Counted from the stretch's first letter, positions 24,001 through 34,409 are shown. The stretch is 64,000 bases of DNA from Endothia cerciana (GCA_026119935.1 JALRMH010000007.1:124001-188000), one strand, 5' to 3'. The notes: generated from the letters alone by a model not told the origin. A program made the numbers and translations.

Positions 24001-24618
24001 GGCTCCTTACGTGCCTGTAAGCAGGCAGCTGAGCAAGCGTCCTCTCGAGCTCCCTCCGGTCCAGGTCCAGCGCATAGTAGTCGATATCCTTACCGGCCTC
24101 TTCAAAAGCCTGGAGGAGCAGGTTGACCTTGCGCAGGTTCCTGCGACGTCAGTGTCAGGGAGCGAGTCGGGTACGGCGACAGGCTGGTTGAGAACCTACC
24201 CACTCCCGAGCTCGATCACCATGGCGCCGTTCGGGATCCTCTCTACGATTTTTGACGCCGAGTCCGTCAAGACCTTGATCTCGTCATTGGTCAAGTAGTA
24301 TTCTTCCAGGTACGTTATCTGGCTAGCAGTCAGCGCCAGATACGATGCGAGGCTGCACTTGGGGATAGGCGTTACCTCTTCGAAGATCTGTAGCCCTCGC
24401 TCGTTATAGAGTAGGAGGGTTGGCAGCTTCCTCGGGCCATCTTTCGGCTTGAGAAGAGCATGGATCTCATCCTTGATATTCATCCCAACGTCTGCGGATC
24501 GGACATCAATGATATCCATGGCTGGCTTTGGGGCGGCTGACAGCCCTTCAGCCTTGGTAGCCCCGGTGAGGGTGGGAACGCCAGTGGGCGCGACAGCAGA
24601 ACGTGTTGCTACAGCCAT
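21012..24618 (-). CDS. egt1: Ergothioneine biosynthesis protein Egt1 (EgtD methyltransferase fused to EgtB sulfoxide synthase)
   Basis: Thirteen exons close in frame to 861 aa: 24618-24376, 24318-24200, 24140-23902, 23851-23737, 23676-23663, 23605-23584, 23521-23235, 22874-22181, 22128-22053, 21986-21622, 21560-21301, 21231-21150 and 21081-21012. The N-terminal EgtD-like methyltransferase (about residues 40-350) has YNERGLQIFEE, ITYLEEYYL, VIELGSG, YYALDL and LGSSIGNF. A DinB-like domain follows with the iron-binding motif HEIMHLE. A C-terminal FGE-sulfatase domain has GGVWEWTSSPL, GGSWATHPR and YVWSGARLVRD. In fungi this single enzyme trimethylates histidine and joins cysteine sulfoxide to hercynine, the first steps to the antioxidant ergothioneine in the cytosol. 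Length matches the Neurospora protein. Exons 5 and 6 are 14 and 22 nt. Intron 7 is 360 nt and holds a long G run. Confidence 0.97.
23161..23175. repeat. G15 homopolymer in egt1 intron 7
   Basis: Poly-C in the transcript, about 59 nt after the 5' splice site of the 360-nt intron 22875-23234. A TATA-like TATAAAAG lies nearby at about 23213 on the plus strand. Confidence 0.85.
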
Positions 24619-27533
24619 GGTTGTATTGTGGCACATGAGATGGCACAGGATACGAGGAGCTCGAGGATGCGAGGCAGTAGTGATGGGGTAAGGTGTGGCG
24701 CCATTGATCAAGATATAAGAGACCTTCGAGTGACACAGGGTTGGCGAGTAGTGCTTAGGATTTGTGAGCACGTCAGGGTACCCATCAGGTAATCCGTATA
24801 GGAGCTGAGGCGATTAGTCGAGGACCAAGCCACGCAGGAACCAGGGCAGCAGAGCAAGACGCAGGCCGGGCTGGTAGGGACCCCCGGCCGTAGCTGCAGC
24901 TGTAGCTTGCAGCCGTAGCCTGTAGCTATGGCTGGGCCATAGGCGGTCGCGGCCAGGTCATGGTGAACGGGACAGTCCCTCCCTCGTCCCATCCATACCG
25001 CGAACAGACGGGGTGGAACAGGGTTGACCGTTGCGTCAGCCAGGCCCAGGGTACGAGGGGGCCTCACCGTGCATCGTGGAGGTTCCCCGGGTCAAACGTA
25101 TGCCTCGCCTGGTCACTGCACCGGCACAAAGAGGCGCCCAGGAGGGACATGCCGAAGTGGCTCTCGGTGGATGGCTGGGGAGGAGGGGACGTGCCCTGCA
25201 CCCAGCGGGTACACGGTACATCGGGACACGAGAGGGAGAGCACCCGGCTGTGGTCCTATCGCTGCGGTGCGCAAGAGTTGGGGAAATCCCGTCAGCAAGA
25301 AGAGGCCAGCCAAATATCGTTTTGTAATGAGTTGCATAGGACGATGTCAAGCCCAAGGCGGGTGAGGTTGAACCAGCCAGTGAGGAGACTCGCAGTCCCA
25401 CGCCTGGTCCAGCCACACCCACGGCGCTAGGGGGACCTGGCGCCATGGCGGGGCCCCCCCTTGCTCCCTGCTGCCCTGCTCCCTGCCCCCTGCCGCTGGA
25501 CCGAGCCGGGCGCGCAGTGTTCCTGACGACCCTCGCTCCTTTCTCTGTCCCCAGCCTGCACCGGCTGTTCCTGCTCCTCTGTTCATGCAGTCTCGCTGGC
25601 ATAGTGCTATGTAACACCCCCTCGCGACCTCACCATCGTCATCGTGCATTGGTCCAGTAGCTATGTGGCTGTTGTCCCACGCCATGGTGGACACATCGTC
25701 CGGACCTGGATCGATCACTCCAGCTGGTCGAGTCAACCGTCATGCCCGTACCGTATGCCTGTTGTGGACGACCCCCTTCCCCCCCCCCCCCTCACAGTGT
25801 TCCCTCGGTCTTCGGAGCTCTCCCTCTTCCTTGTATCATAATATTATGGTATACACCGAGATGCCCGCTCCGGGTTCGGCGGACGTCTCACGCTCACCGG
25901 GCTCCAGCTGTCAGTCTACGGCGCAGCCCTGCGGGTTGTCATGCCTTGTATGCAGTGCAGCTGCCAACTTGGGCAGCTCGTCCCCTCCAGGATGCAGCCT
26001 TGAGACCATCGCCCTCACGGTCAGCCCCGGGGTAATATGGCGTACCCACAATATCACTCCCGTCAATGGCACTCTTTTCGGCGATTGTGTCCTCGTCCGA
26101 CCCTCGAAGGCGGGCTGGAAATCCAGAAGCGTGTTGGGGCCGGTGAGACCCTGAGGGCGAAGGGGATAATATCACATGTGGCTGCCCCTGACCGGATCTC
26201 GACGAGCTGCATGGCCTCGTTCTGCATCTGGCAATATTCTGGAATTCCTACGCCAAAAACCTTATTCCAGGAGCCTCCGGGCCCTGGATCGACGCTTCAG
26301 CTGGGAGACAGGAGCGTCCGACTGGCTGTCCTTGGCGGACCATCACCCTTCAGCTCTCGCCACGAGGCTCTCGACGGGGCAGGGCGTGTTCGTCCGGCTA
26401 CGTCAACGGGCCGAGGCTCGGTGGGGCGGCAGAGCTTGCCTTCCTCATCTTGCTTCCTGCTCTGCTCGATGCTACGGCGCCATGCCTCACCGGCTCGAAA
26501 AGCTGCAGAAGCCGTATGCACACCTGCCGCTGCCTAGATGCACATCATCTGCGGAGAACCTGGGCGCAGATCTCCGCCTGCCTGAATTCCTCTGTCCGCC
26601 GACATACGAGCGACAGGCGAGCGGTCAGGTGCTCGCGACAGATGTTCCGTACCATTCCTTGTACGGTACTGTGGTAGTATCCTCGTCTCCCTCATCCCAG
26701 CAAACCCGATGCCGGTCGTGCCGGAGCCGTCGGAAGGGACGGCATTTCCTAAATGATGCAAAACCTCCAGCACGGGGCCCGAGATGGTCTTATCCACCAG
26801 GTAACAGTGTGTCGTGATCCCAAGCCACTGTCAGCATACTGGGTAAAATCCGAGCCGCCCGGGGGAGAAGGCGGGGCCCGGGCCCACAACTCCGCCCCGG
26901 ACCCGGGGCACGACAACGGAGGTCCACCGTCAAGGGTTGCTAAATGGACCGAGCGGCCAGGTTGGCTCGCCCGACCCAATACTCTACAAGTTTGCAGCGG
27001 GCCAGTTCATAGCAGATGGCACCAGAGTAAGTCGCCCTAGTAGATGCTCCCGATGCCCTCTCGATCACTATGTAGTGTTGCCCACCTGTACAGTGGAGCC
27101 CCGGCGGGACTTGTGTCTATTCCGAGGGCCATCCACATCATGATGAACTCGATAAGCCCCAGTCAAACACAACATGCAAGTGAGCCCTGCCTACAAGGGG
27201 GATCACAGACTGCTAAGGGTGGAGACAGCTGGCCAGTGAGTCACCTGATAGCGCGTAGTGATCGTGTGACCCGGCTAGAGAACCCCACGTTATCCCGTCC
27301 AATGATAAAGCAGCGTGTCAATGCTGCACGTCTGTGGCGTCGAGCTTCCAAGACTTGACACGCATGTGCTCACCAAAAGGGCGCGCCCTGAGCCCTGAGC
27401 CCTGAGCCCTGAGCCCCCAACAACAACTCGTCCCTGGGATCTCTATTAGCCCGCAGCCCATCTCACGACGTCCCGAGACACTGGCTCTACCTAACCATAC
27501 CGAATAGCCCTCATTCTCAAATTGTGTGTCATC
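24619..27533. other. 2.9 kb gene-free region between divergent egt1 and GFA gene
   Basis: No open frame here shows a known domain, a membrane pattern or a coherent splice structure. It contains short imperfect tandem repeats: GTAGC/TGCAG-type units at about 24888-24935, CTGCTCCCTGC-type units at about 25462-25500, a C13 run near 25779-25791, and four exact GCCCTGA units at 27385-27412. It is GC-rich, not AT-rich, so it does not look like RIP-degraded transposon DNA. Confidence 0.5.
27385..27412. repeat. Four tandem copies of GCCCTGA
   Basis: Exact heptamer repeat 122 bp upstream of the ATG of the GFA-domain gene, inside its presumed promoter or 5' leader. Confidence 0.85.
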
Positions 27534-29187
27534 ATGGCAGAGGAGGTCATCAAGACTTATCGTGGCAACTGCCACTGTGCCGCTTTCGTCTACGGTGAGG
27601 CCCTTCATCTCTCAGCCTGTGATTCCATTCACTCTCCGAGGGGATTAGCTGCCTTGCATTGCAGTCAGACTTGGGATGTTGCTCTTGCGCCCTTCCTCTC
27701 GACAGCCCATTCCATGCTGCACCCACCCTCTCGTTAGGTCCCTTACGCGTGAGAGAGAGAGAGAGAGATCCGATGCGGGTCAGCCGGAGTGATAGCTGAT
27801 CAGAAACCGGCGCACAGAGGTCGACCTGCCCGAGATCAAGGGCTACTCGGCATGCAACTGCAGCATCTGCCACAAGAAGGGCTACGCCTGGGTGTCCCCC
27901 AAGGAGGGCCAGCTGCGCATCATCAAGGGCTCCGTGGACGACCTGGCGGTCTACACCTTTGGTAACGGCGGCTTTGCTCACCGGGTTGGTAGTGGCAACC
28001 CCCCCCCCCCGCCGGGGAACTTGGGCCACAGCAGCTGGCGAGGCTTGAAAGGGGGTGTGAAATGGATCACCACGCTGACAACTCGCGGGGCGGCATGTCT
28101 AGTTCTGTGCGGAGTGCGGGACCGCCCTGATGGGCGGTACCTCAAAGGAAGCTCCGGCTATGTGCCTGAATGTGAGTTCCCTGAGAGCATGATTCGGGGG
28201 TGGGGGGGGGGGGGGGCACAGGTTTGAGGGAGAAGGTGAGGTGCCTTCGGTACTGATTCGACTGCAGGCTCGCACCATCCAGGACCTGGATGTCTGGTCG
28301 CTGAACGGCAAGACGTAAGCCCCTCCCCTCCTTCCCCCGACATATACACATGCGCAGAGGATCCGGCCCGCTGGCGTCGCTGACGGCCTCCGTCCCCAAG
28401 TTTCGACGGCAAGGCGCTGCCGCCCCCGTATGAGCCACCCGTCTATAGTGGCCCGGAACCGACCGCGGTGGTCGAGAATGGGAAGATCTGTGCGTGGTTA
28501 CAAGTCCCTTGTTTCCTCCCCTCCCGTGGATGGTATTAGTGCTCTCGGATCCGCGCGCCCACCTTGCTGACCCCGGCCTCGCCCCGGACTCAAGACCACG
28601 GCAGCTGCCACTGCGGCGCCGTGACGGTCGCCCTGAAAATCAAGCCGCTGGAGTCGTTCGACCCCTCCGAGCGCGAGGAGAGCATCGTCGAGTGCAACTG
28701 CAGCATCTGCATGCGGGTGAGCACGGCCCACGTTCGCCTGGCGGGCCCAGGCCCAGGCGCGTACACACATAGAGCTGATAGCCGAGACCAGGGCGCCTAC
28801 GTCTGGATCTACCCGCACAAGGACCAGAGCGTCATCCAGGGCCGGGAGCACCTCTCGTACCGCGTCTTTGGGCGCAGCATCATGCGCAAGGCCTTCTGCA
28901 AGCGCTGCGGGGTGCACATCTGTAACGAGCCGAATCCGCTGACAGGTAGGAGGCTCCGCCCCTCAGAGATATCTCTTGAAAGAGGATGGTTAATTTGACC
29001 ATTACACTCCGTTACCACAGATGAAGAGATCGAGCGCCTGGACGGGCATGTCAGGGACCGGCGTGATAGATCGATCAACAATAGGAACTTCACCCTGAGG
29101 ATTCTGAACGACTTTGACTGCAGCACTTTGAAGACCGAGAGGCTTGATGGGTGGAACCTGATCAAGGGTGGTTACACCAACCCTTGA
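27534..29187 (+). CDS. Protein with two GFA (glutathione-dependent formaldehyde-activating-like) zinc domains
   Basis: Eight exons (27534-27594, 27818-27984, 28103-28171, 28268-28314, 28401-28489, 28595-28716, 28792-28945, 29021-29187) close in frame to 291 aa. The first GFA domain (about residues 8-120) has the zinc cysteines as GNCHC, CNCSIC and FCAECG. The second (about residues 140-255) has GSCHCG, CNCSIC and FCKRCG. Both cysteine sets are complete. The GFA/Mss4-like fold binds zinc. Family members include the bacterial formaldehyde-activating enzyme and CENP-V, but most fungal members have no proven substrate, so function is open. A Pro-rich linker joins the halves, and the second half ends with a short basic and Asn-rich tail. 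Introns 1 to 3 contain, respectively, a GA repeat, a C12 run and a G15 run. Confidence 0.93.
27751..27768. repeat. GA dinucleotide repeat in intron 1 of the GFA gene
   Basis: Nine GA units in the intron 27595-27817. Confidence 0.85.
27999..28010. repeat. C12 homopolymer in intron 2 of the GFA gene
   Basis: Sense-strand poly-C, 14 nt after the 5' splice site of the intron 27985-28102. Confidence 0.9.
28202..28216. repeat. G15 homopolymer in intron 3 of the GFA gene
   Basis: Sense-strand poly-G, about 30 nt after the 5' splice site of the intron 28172-28267. It is the only poly-G on the sense strand among the intronic runs. A further GGGGG lies directly before it. Confidence 0.9.
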
Positions 29188-29559
29188 TCAAGCTTCAAGA
29201 CTGGCGGCTACCACTGCCGTGAACCAAAGCGCCGGGAGGGCCATATTGTAGGCGTGAACAACGGGAATACAGATACATGAACGGCGTGAAAATGACGTGT
29301 TGATCTCGTCAAGTTACTGGTATCATCCGTCTACTCAGCAGTGATTATGTGATCCGCAACGCCAAATGTACCAAAATCTGAACCAAGTACGCCGTCCTGG
29401 GGTTATGCCGCCTTGTATGACAGCGTCACGTAGCTGTACCGCTCTCAGCATCGCGAACACGACTTACTTCTCAACATCTCCGTATTGAGGGGGCCAGTTC
29501 ATAACCAACACCGAATATATGGTCCCAGTCCAGCAGATTGTGGGTCTGCAACCCTGTGC
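29188..29559. other. Intergenic, convergent 3' ends
   Basis: 372 bp between the GFA gene (plus) and eIF2B alpha (minus). I see nothing beyond expected 3' UTR sequence. Confidence 0.5.
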
Positions 29560-30777
29560 TCAAGAGGCGTATATACTCAGTACAAACTCAAGTATTGATG
29601 CCGGTGTCTTGGTGCCTTGCTCTGTGATGAAGGCTTTCACCAGTTCAGGAGGCTACGTAGGCATTAGTTAGACATCACGCAACAGAGATGCCAATCGTAC
29701 TTACCGTGTAATCTGCCTGCCATTGATTCTCACTCGCCTTCGGGTCCGCAGTCTCTGTCTCCTCCGCATTGCCCTTCTTGAAATCGAGGACCTTCTGCTT
29801 GACGCCAAGCCGCGTCACATCGATCTGGTCCAACGGCAACACCATCGCAAACTTGTGGGTCTCCGTCACAACGTAGAAGTCAACCTTCAGGTCCCTCGCA
29901 AGCATCGCCAGCTGGTACGTGCCCATCCTCGACAGGATACCACCGCGCTGACACACCGCCTCGGCGCCGACAAAAACCCGGTCGACCTTGCCCAGCTTCA
30001 TCGCATGTGCCATGGACGCAACGTCCACCGTCGACACCGGGACGCCCCTCTCCCTCAGCGAACTGACGGCCGGGTCGCTGTCCGAGCTGCCGTCCATGAC
30101 GTAGATAACCCTGAAGTCCGGGCTGCCATGAAGCTCTGACCTCCTGTCCGCGGCGCGCAGCAGCAGCTGCTTGACACACCTGCTCCCGCCGCTCGTGAGG
30201 ACGGTGCTCCCCGGCGTGACGTACCTCGCGCCCACGTCGGCGATAGCAGCGCGGGCGGCCTTGGCCTGTGCCGCGAAGCCGCGGCTGTTGCGCACCAGGT
30301 ACTGGCGCATGTCCTCGAAGCTCATCTTGGTGGAGCTGGCGATGCGCGTGGGGCCGGCGCCGCCCGACCCGTCGTCCCTGGTCTCCTGCCTAAGGGAACT
30401 CAGGAGCGTCCGGGTGAAGAGCTCCGCGCCCGCGGTCGGGGGGATGGGGTTCGGGACGGAGGCCTTGAGGTGGGCGATCTGCGCGTTGACGATCTCGACC
30501 GTCTCGAAGACGGTGGAGGTGGTCAGGTGGCTGAGGAGTTCGATGAGGGCCTCGATGGCGGCGACGGGCATGGAGAGCTCGTTGTCTTCGGCGAGGAGGC
30601 GGTTGTAGGTCGCGACGAGACTGAACATGGTCAGCGGTAAGGGCGTGCCGTGTGCTGGCCAGGGCGAGGGACGACTCACTCGAAGACAGAGCCATCTTTC
30701 ATCTTGACAGCCGTGGCTGGTTTGGCACGGAGCGGGAGTTTTGAGGACGTCCCGGGTCCCAATTGGTCTGTTGTCAT
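29560..30777 (-). CDS. gcn3: Translation initiation factor eIF2B subunit alpha (Gcn3)
   Basis: Three exons (30777-30680, 30620-29705, 29652-29560) give 368 aa. The helical N-terminal region has LVATYNRLLAEDNELSMPVAAIEAL. The Rossmann-like C-terminal domain carries the family motifs TSGGSRCVKQLLL, VYVMDGSSD-like RVIYVMDG, GAEAVCQRGGILSRMGTYQLA, VDFYVVTETHKF, and the end PPELVKAFITEQ. eIF2B is the guanine nucleotide exchange factor for eIF2. The alpha subunit is regulatory and senses phosphorylated eIF2 alpha during general amino-acid control. An Ala/Gly-rich insert near residue 115 (DDGSGGAGP) is fungal. The last exon encodes only 30 residues but restores the conserved C-terminus. Confidence 0.96.
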
Positions 30778-31639
30778 CTTGTGATACTGTGTTGACCTAG
30801 TTGGTCTCTCCTCTTGGCCGTGGAACTCTCCGTTTGGTGAGTCTTGTCCGTTGCAGAGAAGGCCGTCGAGAGGAGGCAGACTCGAGCTTCGTTAATGCTC
30901 AGGTCGGGATGAGTCAAGGGCCCAGAGCACCGCCTGCCGTTTACGGACTTCTGCGCTGAAGTTTAGAACCCCGCGTCCCGCTCCAGTGCCTGCGTCATTG
31001 GCGGGGCAGATCGTACCTCAGGGGCCCAGGGTCCAGGGTCTTCAGTGGACGCCAGAACTTACGTAGTACAAGTCTCCTCCCTGTCAGCGTGTGTACAGGC
31101 CTGAGATTTGGCTTCATATGCATAATAATTATGTGCGAGTGGATCACCGTACAGCACACATACACATTGTACAAGCCTTGCAGGCCTCGATCCTAGGGAG
31201 TTATCTCATCTTCGTAGGCCCTTAGATGGTGATCACACGTGGAGGGCAACTGGTTTCGGTTTAGTTGCTCTTGTCAAGAATGCTCAATCGACTCAGCGGC
31301 AGAGTACGCATGGCTGTGCTCCCTGCAGCATTCATCCTATCTCTGCGCGATACACATGTTCGGTAACCTTCTTCTTCCTCTTCCTCTCCCAGTAAGGATG
31401 GGATGCGGGGCGTTGTCTTTAGACGCAGGTCTTTTATGTATTATATGTATCTCAGGGATTGAGATCCAGGGGTGAGGTGACGGAGTGGGGGTGGCTGCAG
31501 TGGTCTCCCCGAATAATAAGCTTCCCCTGAAACCCACAGCGTGATGCCCAACTTGACACTCTTCTATCAACTGCCACTGCGTGAAATTCCCACAGCTCAA
31601 ACCGGTACACCCCACGCGATCTCACGATCACCCTTCAAG
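30778..31639. promoter_or_regulatory. Divergent promoter region of gcn3 and NECAP-like gene
   Basis: 862 bp between two outward-facing starts. No gene is seen. An AT-rich patch at about 31112-31135 may be promoter sequence. Confidence 0.5.
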
Positions 31640-32425
31640 ATGGAATCCTTCGACCCCGCCACGGGCGAGAAGTTGCCCCAGGACGCCATCCAGCGTATCC
31701 TCTTCATCTCCATGAACGTGCACGTCTACAACATCCCCCCACTGGCGTCCACAAAGGGCCACATGGCCGCCCACTGGACTGATGACCCCAAGCGGCACAT
31801 CTCCACCTGCCGGCTGCGTGTGATCGAGACCGCCATCCCGCAACCCGGCGGGCAGGACGACAGGGTGAAGACGGACATCGTCCTCGAGGACCCCTCCACG
31901 GCCCAGCTCTTCGCCGCGGCCCCCTACACCGCGCCCGCGGCCGTCGAGTCCACGCTCGACAGCAGCCGGTTCTTCGCGGTGCGTGTGCAGGACCCTAGCG
32001 GGCGGAAGGCCACGCTGGGCATCGGCTTCGAGGAGAGGAGTGAGGCCTTTGACTTCGGCGTGGCCCTGCAGGACGCGCAGAAGGCGCTGGGGCTGGACGG
32101 GGGCGCCGCGGCGGCGGCGAGTCAGGCGCAGGCCAAGAAGAGGGAGGCCGAGGAGAAGAGGGATCTGAGCCTCAAGGAGGGGGAGACGATCACGGTGAAC
32201 CTGGGCGGGAAGTTTGGCAGGAGGAGGCCGCAGCAGGAGCAGAAGCCTGCGGACGAGAACGTCAGCCTGTCATCGTTCTCACTGCCGCCTCCGCCGTCTG
32301 GGTCCGGGAATCGGAACTCGTTGATCGCGCCTCCGCCGAGCGCGGTGGCTCAGACGGCCAATACACAGGGCAAGACAGCGCAGGACCTGGGTTTCGACGA
32401 CGGCGAGAATGGCGAGTTCGCATGA
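31640..32425 (+). CDS. NECAP-like protein, adaptin-ear-binding coat-associated (DUF1681 PH-like domain)
   Basis: A single exon of 261 codons. The upstream part of the open frame (from 31541) is probably leader, and the ATG at 31640 has an AAG context and begins the conserved domain. The N-terminal PH-like NECAP domain spans about residues 15-155: QRILFISMNVHVYNIPPLAS, HMAAHW, CRLRVIET, VDSSRFFAVRV-like DSSRFFAVRVQD and GIGFEERSEAFDF. The tail is Ala-, Lys- and Pro-rich and contains EGETITVNLGGKFG. NECAP proteins bind AP-2 and help clathrin-mediated endocytosis at the plasma membrane. The typical C-terminal WxxF motif of vertebrate NECAPs is absent, and the C-terminus ends DDGENGEFA. Confidence 0.93.
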   Translation: MESFDPATGEKLPQDAIQRILFISMNVHVYNIPPLASTKGHMAAHWTDDPKRHISTCRLRVIETAIPQPGGQDDRVKTDIVLEDPSTAQLFAAAPYTAPAAVESTLDSSRFFAVRVQDPSGRKATLGIGFEERSEAFDFGVALQDAQKALGLDGGAAAAASQAQAKKREAEEKRDLSLKEGETITVNLGGKFGRRRPQQEQKPADENVSLSSFSLPPPPSGSGNRNSLIAPPPSAVAQTANTQGKTAQDLGFDDGENGEFA

Positions 32426-32505
32426 TGCAGGTATTGTTTCATCTCATGCATGGCTTGGCGCCTGGAGTCTTGCTTTAGAACGAGTGATTCCCGAAAATTC
32501 AGAAG

Positions 32506-32522
32506 AAAAAAAAAAAAAAAAA
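32506..32522. repeat. A17 homopolymer
   Basis: Lies between the convergent NECAP-like gene and the coiled-coil hypothetical, in presumed 3' UTR sequence. Confidence 0.85.
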
Positions 32523-32643
32523 GGCACGCCCAGCTATGATCTAGACATATGCCCTCGACGATCCAACATTTTTTTTCAACGACATTACGGCTCTCACACA
32601 CACCCTTGTTGGTACCTCATTGCCCTTCCGGCTTCTGACCGTT

Positions 32644-33603
32644 CTAAATGGTCTGTAACCCCGGCATGCTCATTCTTTTATCTTTCGGCTGTGGCGAAAC
32701 CCCATCTGCAAACGACCATCTCCGGCCGCTGTATGCCTCCTGCTGTGGCAGCGCAGCAAAGTCGGCTGACCTGCTGGCCTTGTGCCTCGGCGCCCTTTCC
32801 CCAGTGGCCGGTGCCATGGATGCCCTGCGAGTTGGTGCCGCGATCGCTCCCTCAGGGATATATGGCGGCTGAAAATTGGCACCAAGATAGTAGTACGGGT
32901 CGTTGGACGCGATGGGGCTCGCCATTGGATACTGCGCTCCCAGCCAGTACGGTGATGTCAGAGGGCTCGGGGCGATGGGCGTTGGGTGGTAGAGGCCAGG
33001 AGGCAGAGGCGTGAGAGGTGAGACGGCGTCGACGGGCAACAACGGGGCTAGAGTCATAGGGCTCCATGGCGGATACGGGCTCCAGGCTATGGGATACGGC
33101 GCCAACACCGCCGGCTGGGCCTGGTAGAAACCCACTCGCCTCAGATCATCGTTCTGTAGGTCATCCAATCTCAGGAGGATCAGCTGTTCCTGCTTGTGAG
33201 ACTCCGCAATGTTGCCTCTCAGCACACTAGCCTCCTTGCGCATCTTCTTGGCCTCGCCCTTGCTGCGCACCGAGGCAAGCCGGACCTCGATGTTGTAGAG
33301 GGCATGCGTGAGCCTCTCGCCCCGTTCGTGCTGCCGCTGAAGGTTCTCCAGGAGGTATGAGCGCTCATGATTCGGTGAGCCCAACGCGAGAGGGCTAAAG
33401 ATTGGATTTTGAATGCTGTAATACGGGATAGGTTGGATTGTCAAGGACGGGGATGGTAGAGCCCCCTTCTTCCTAGTTGGTGATCTGCCATGGACAGTGT
33501 CGTTCAGCTTTATGTCGGCGCCGACAACGGCAGAATCGGACGCGTTGAGGTCCCCCTTTTGATGCTCCATGCTCGTCGGGCTCGTTGGACTCTTCGCTGC
33601 CAT
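32644..33603 (-). CDS. Hypothetical protein with short coiled coil and Pro/Tyr-rich tail
   Basis: Single exon, 319 aa, starting at the ATG at 33603. I do not recognise a named family. The N-terminal 90 residues are disordered with Ser-Pro sites. A charged helical segment at about residues 90-160 (LLENLQRQHERGERL, RLASVRSKGEAKKMRKEASVL, KQEQLILLRLDDLQ) looks like a coiled coil. The rest is rich in Pro, Ala and Tyr (YPPWSPM, YYYLGANFQPPY) and ends with basic Ser motifs (RRASMA, RRWSFAD, RMSMPG) that look like basophilic kinase sites. A cytoplasmic scaffold or RNA-binding role is possible but unproven. Confidence 0.75.
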   Translation of the reverse strand: MAAKSPTSPTSMEHQKGDLNASDSAVVGADIKLNDTVHGRSPTRKKGALPSPSLTIQPIPYYSIQNPIFSPLALGSPNHERSYLLENLQRQHERGERLTHALYNIEVRLASVRSKGEAKKMRKEASVLRGNIAESHKQEQLILLRLDDLQNDDLRRVGFYQAQPAVLAPYPIAWSPYPPWSPMTLAPLLPVDAVSPLTPLPPGLYHPTPIAPSPLTSPYWLGAQYPMASPIASNDPYYYLGANFQPPYIPEGAIAAPTRRASMAPATGERAPRHKASRSADFAALPQQEAYSGRRWSFADGVSPQPKDKRMSMPGLQTI

Positions 33604-34171
33604 GGTCGTAGAACATTGGATAGGAAAGCGATTTCCTAAGTAGAGATCAATGGGTACCGTATGGTATCAGAGGCGACCTGGACCGTAGGAGATGGGCAGA
33701 TGGCTTGTAGAGCAGCACACAAATTCCTACCTCGATGTCCCGCTCGGAGTAGCAACACAAAGAAGTCGAGTGCATCCAGTCTAGTGTCGTCCAGGTCTAT
33801 CGTGAGTTCCGTTTGATCTAGCATCGATATGTTGTACCCAAACAAAGGGATCGAGTGGCGTGTCTCGTCAAAAGTTCGCCGTTAACCTTACATACAGCCC
33901 AATGCCATTTATAAGAACCTTTAAACAACTCAGTCCCAAGCACTCCTCGAGACCAGTGTCAGGATCCGATGATAATTCCTCACAAGACGGAAGCCCGTTG
34001 CCGTGTGCGGTGAACAAAGCATTGGTATGCCATCAAGTAGAGCAGGGCGTACGAAGTGAACGCCAACGTACCGGGTTCTGATACTGCTGTGTTCATTCTC
34101 AACTGGTGCACACCGAAGTTTAAGCTATATACCATTTGTGAGGTGTCCAGGTACCGTCTCGACTGCAATCC

Positions 34172-34265
34172 GCGTTGCCTAACTCAATGGTATAGCGCGT
34201 ACCAAATAGATCTGCTGCAGTCGAGTTACGAACCGGAGGGTCACCCGTTCAACCCTAGCCCGGCA
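34172..34265 (+). pseudogene. Degenerate tRNA-like sequence
   Basis: The segment begins GCGTTGCC and continues with TAACTCAATGGTATAGCG, close to the internal A box of fungal tRNA genes (TAGCTCAGTGGTAGAGCG). About 50 nt later comes GGGTCACCCGTTCAACCC, which resembles a T arm and B box, and then CCCGGCA. The 5' TTGCC can pair with the 3' GGCAA. However, the D and T stems do not pair properly, and there is no T run after it. I read it as a decayed tRNA copy or chance similarity. Confidence 0.25.
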
Positions 34266-34409
34266 AAAAAAAATTCCTGGGAGTTTCCGTGGAAAAGAGG
34301 TCAGGGACAGTACGCTCATGTGTGGCGGAAGTTCCCCTGAGCCCTCCAGTACACAGGTCACCAGAAGAATTCGCAAAACCCCCCATGTGAACGGACTGGG
34401 GGTTTTCGG

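Noticed and set aside
25036..26817. Several open frames of 150-213 codons on both strands between egt1 and the GFA gene
   Set aside because: Overlapping frames with Arg/Ser/Pro-rich products, no domain, no consistent splice sites. Expected from GC-rich non-coding DNA.
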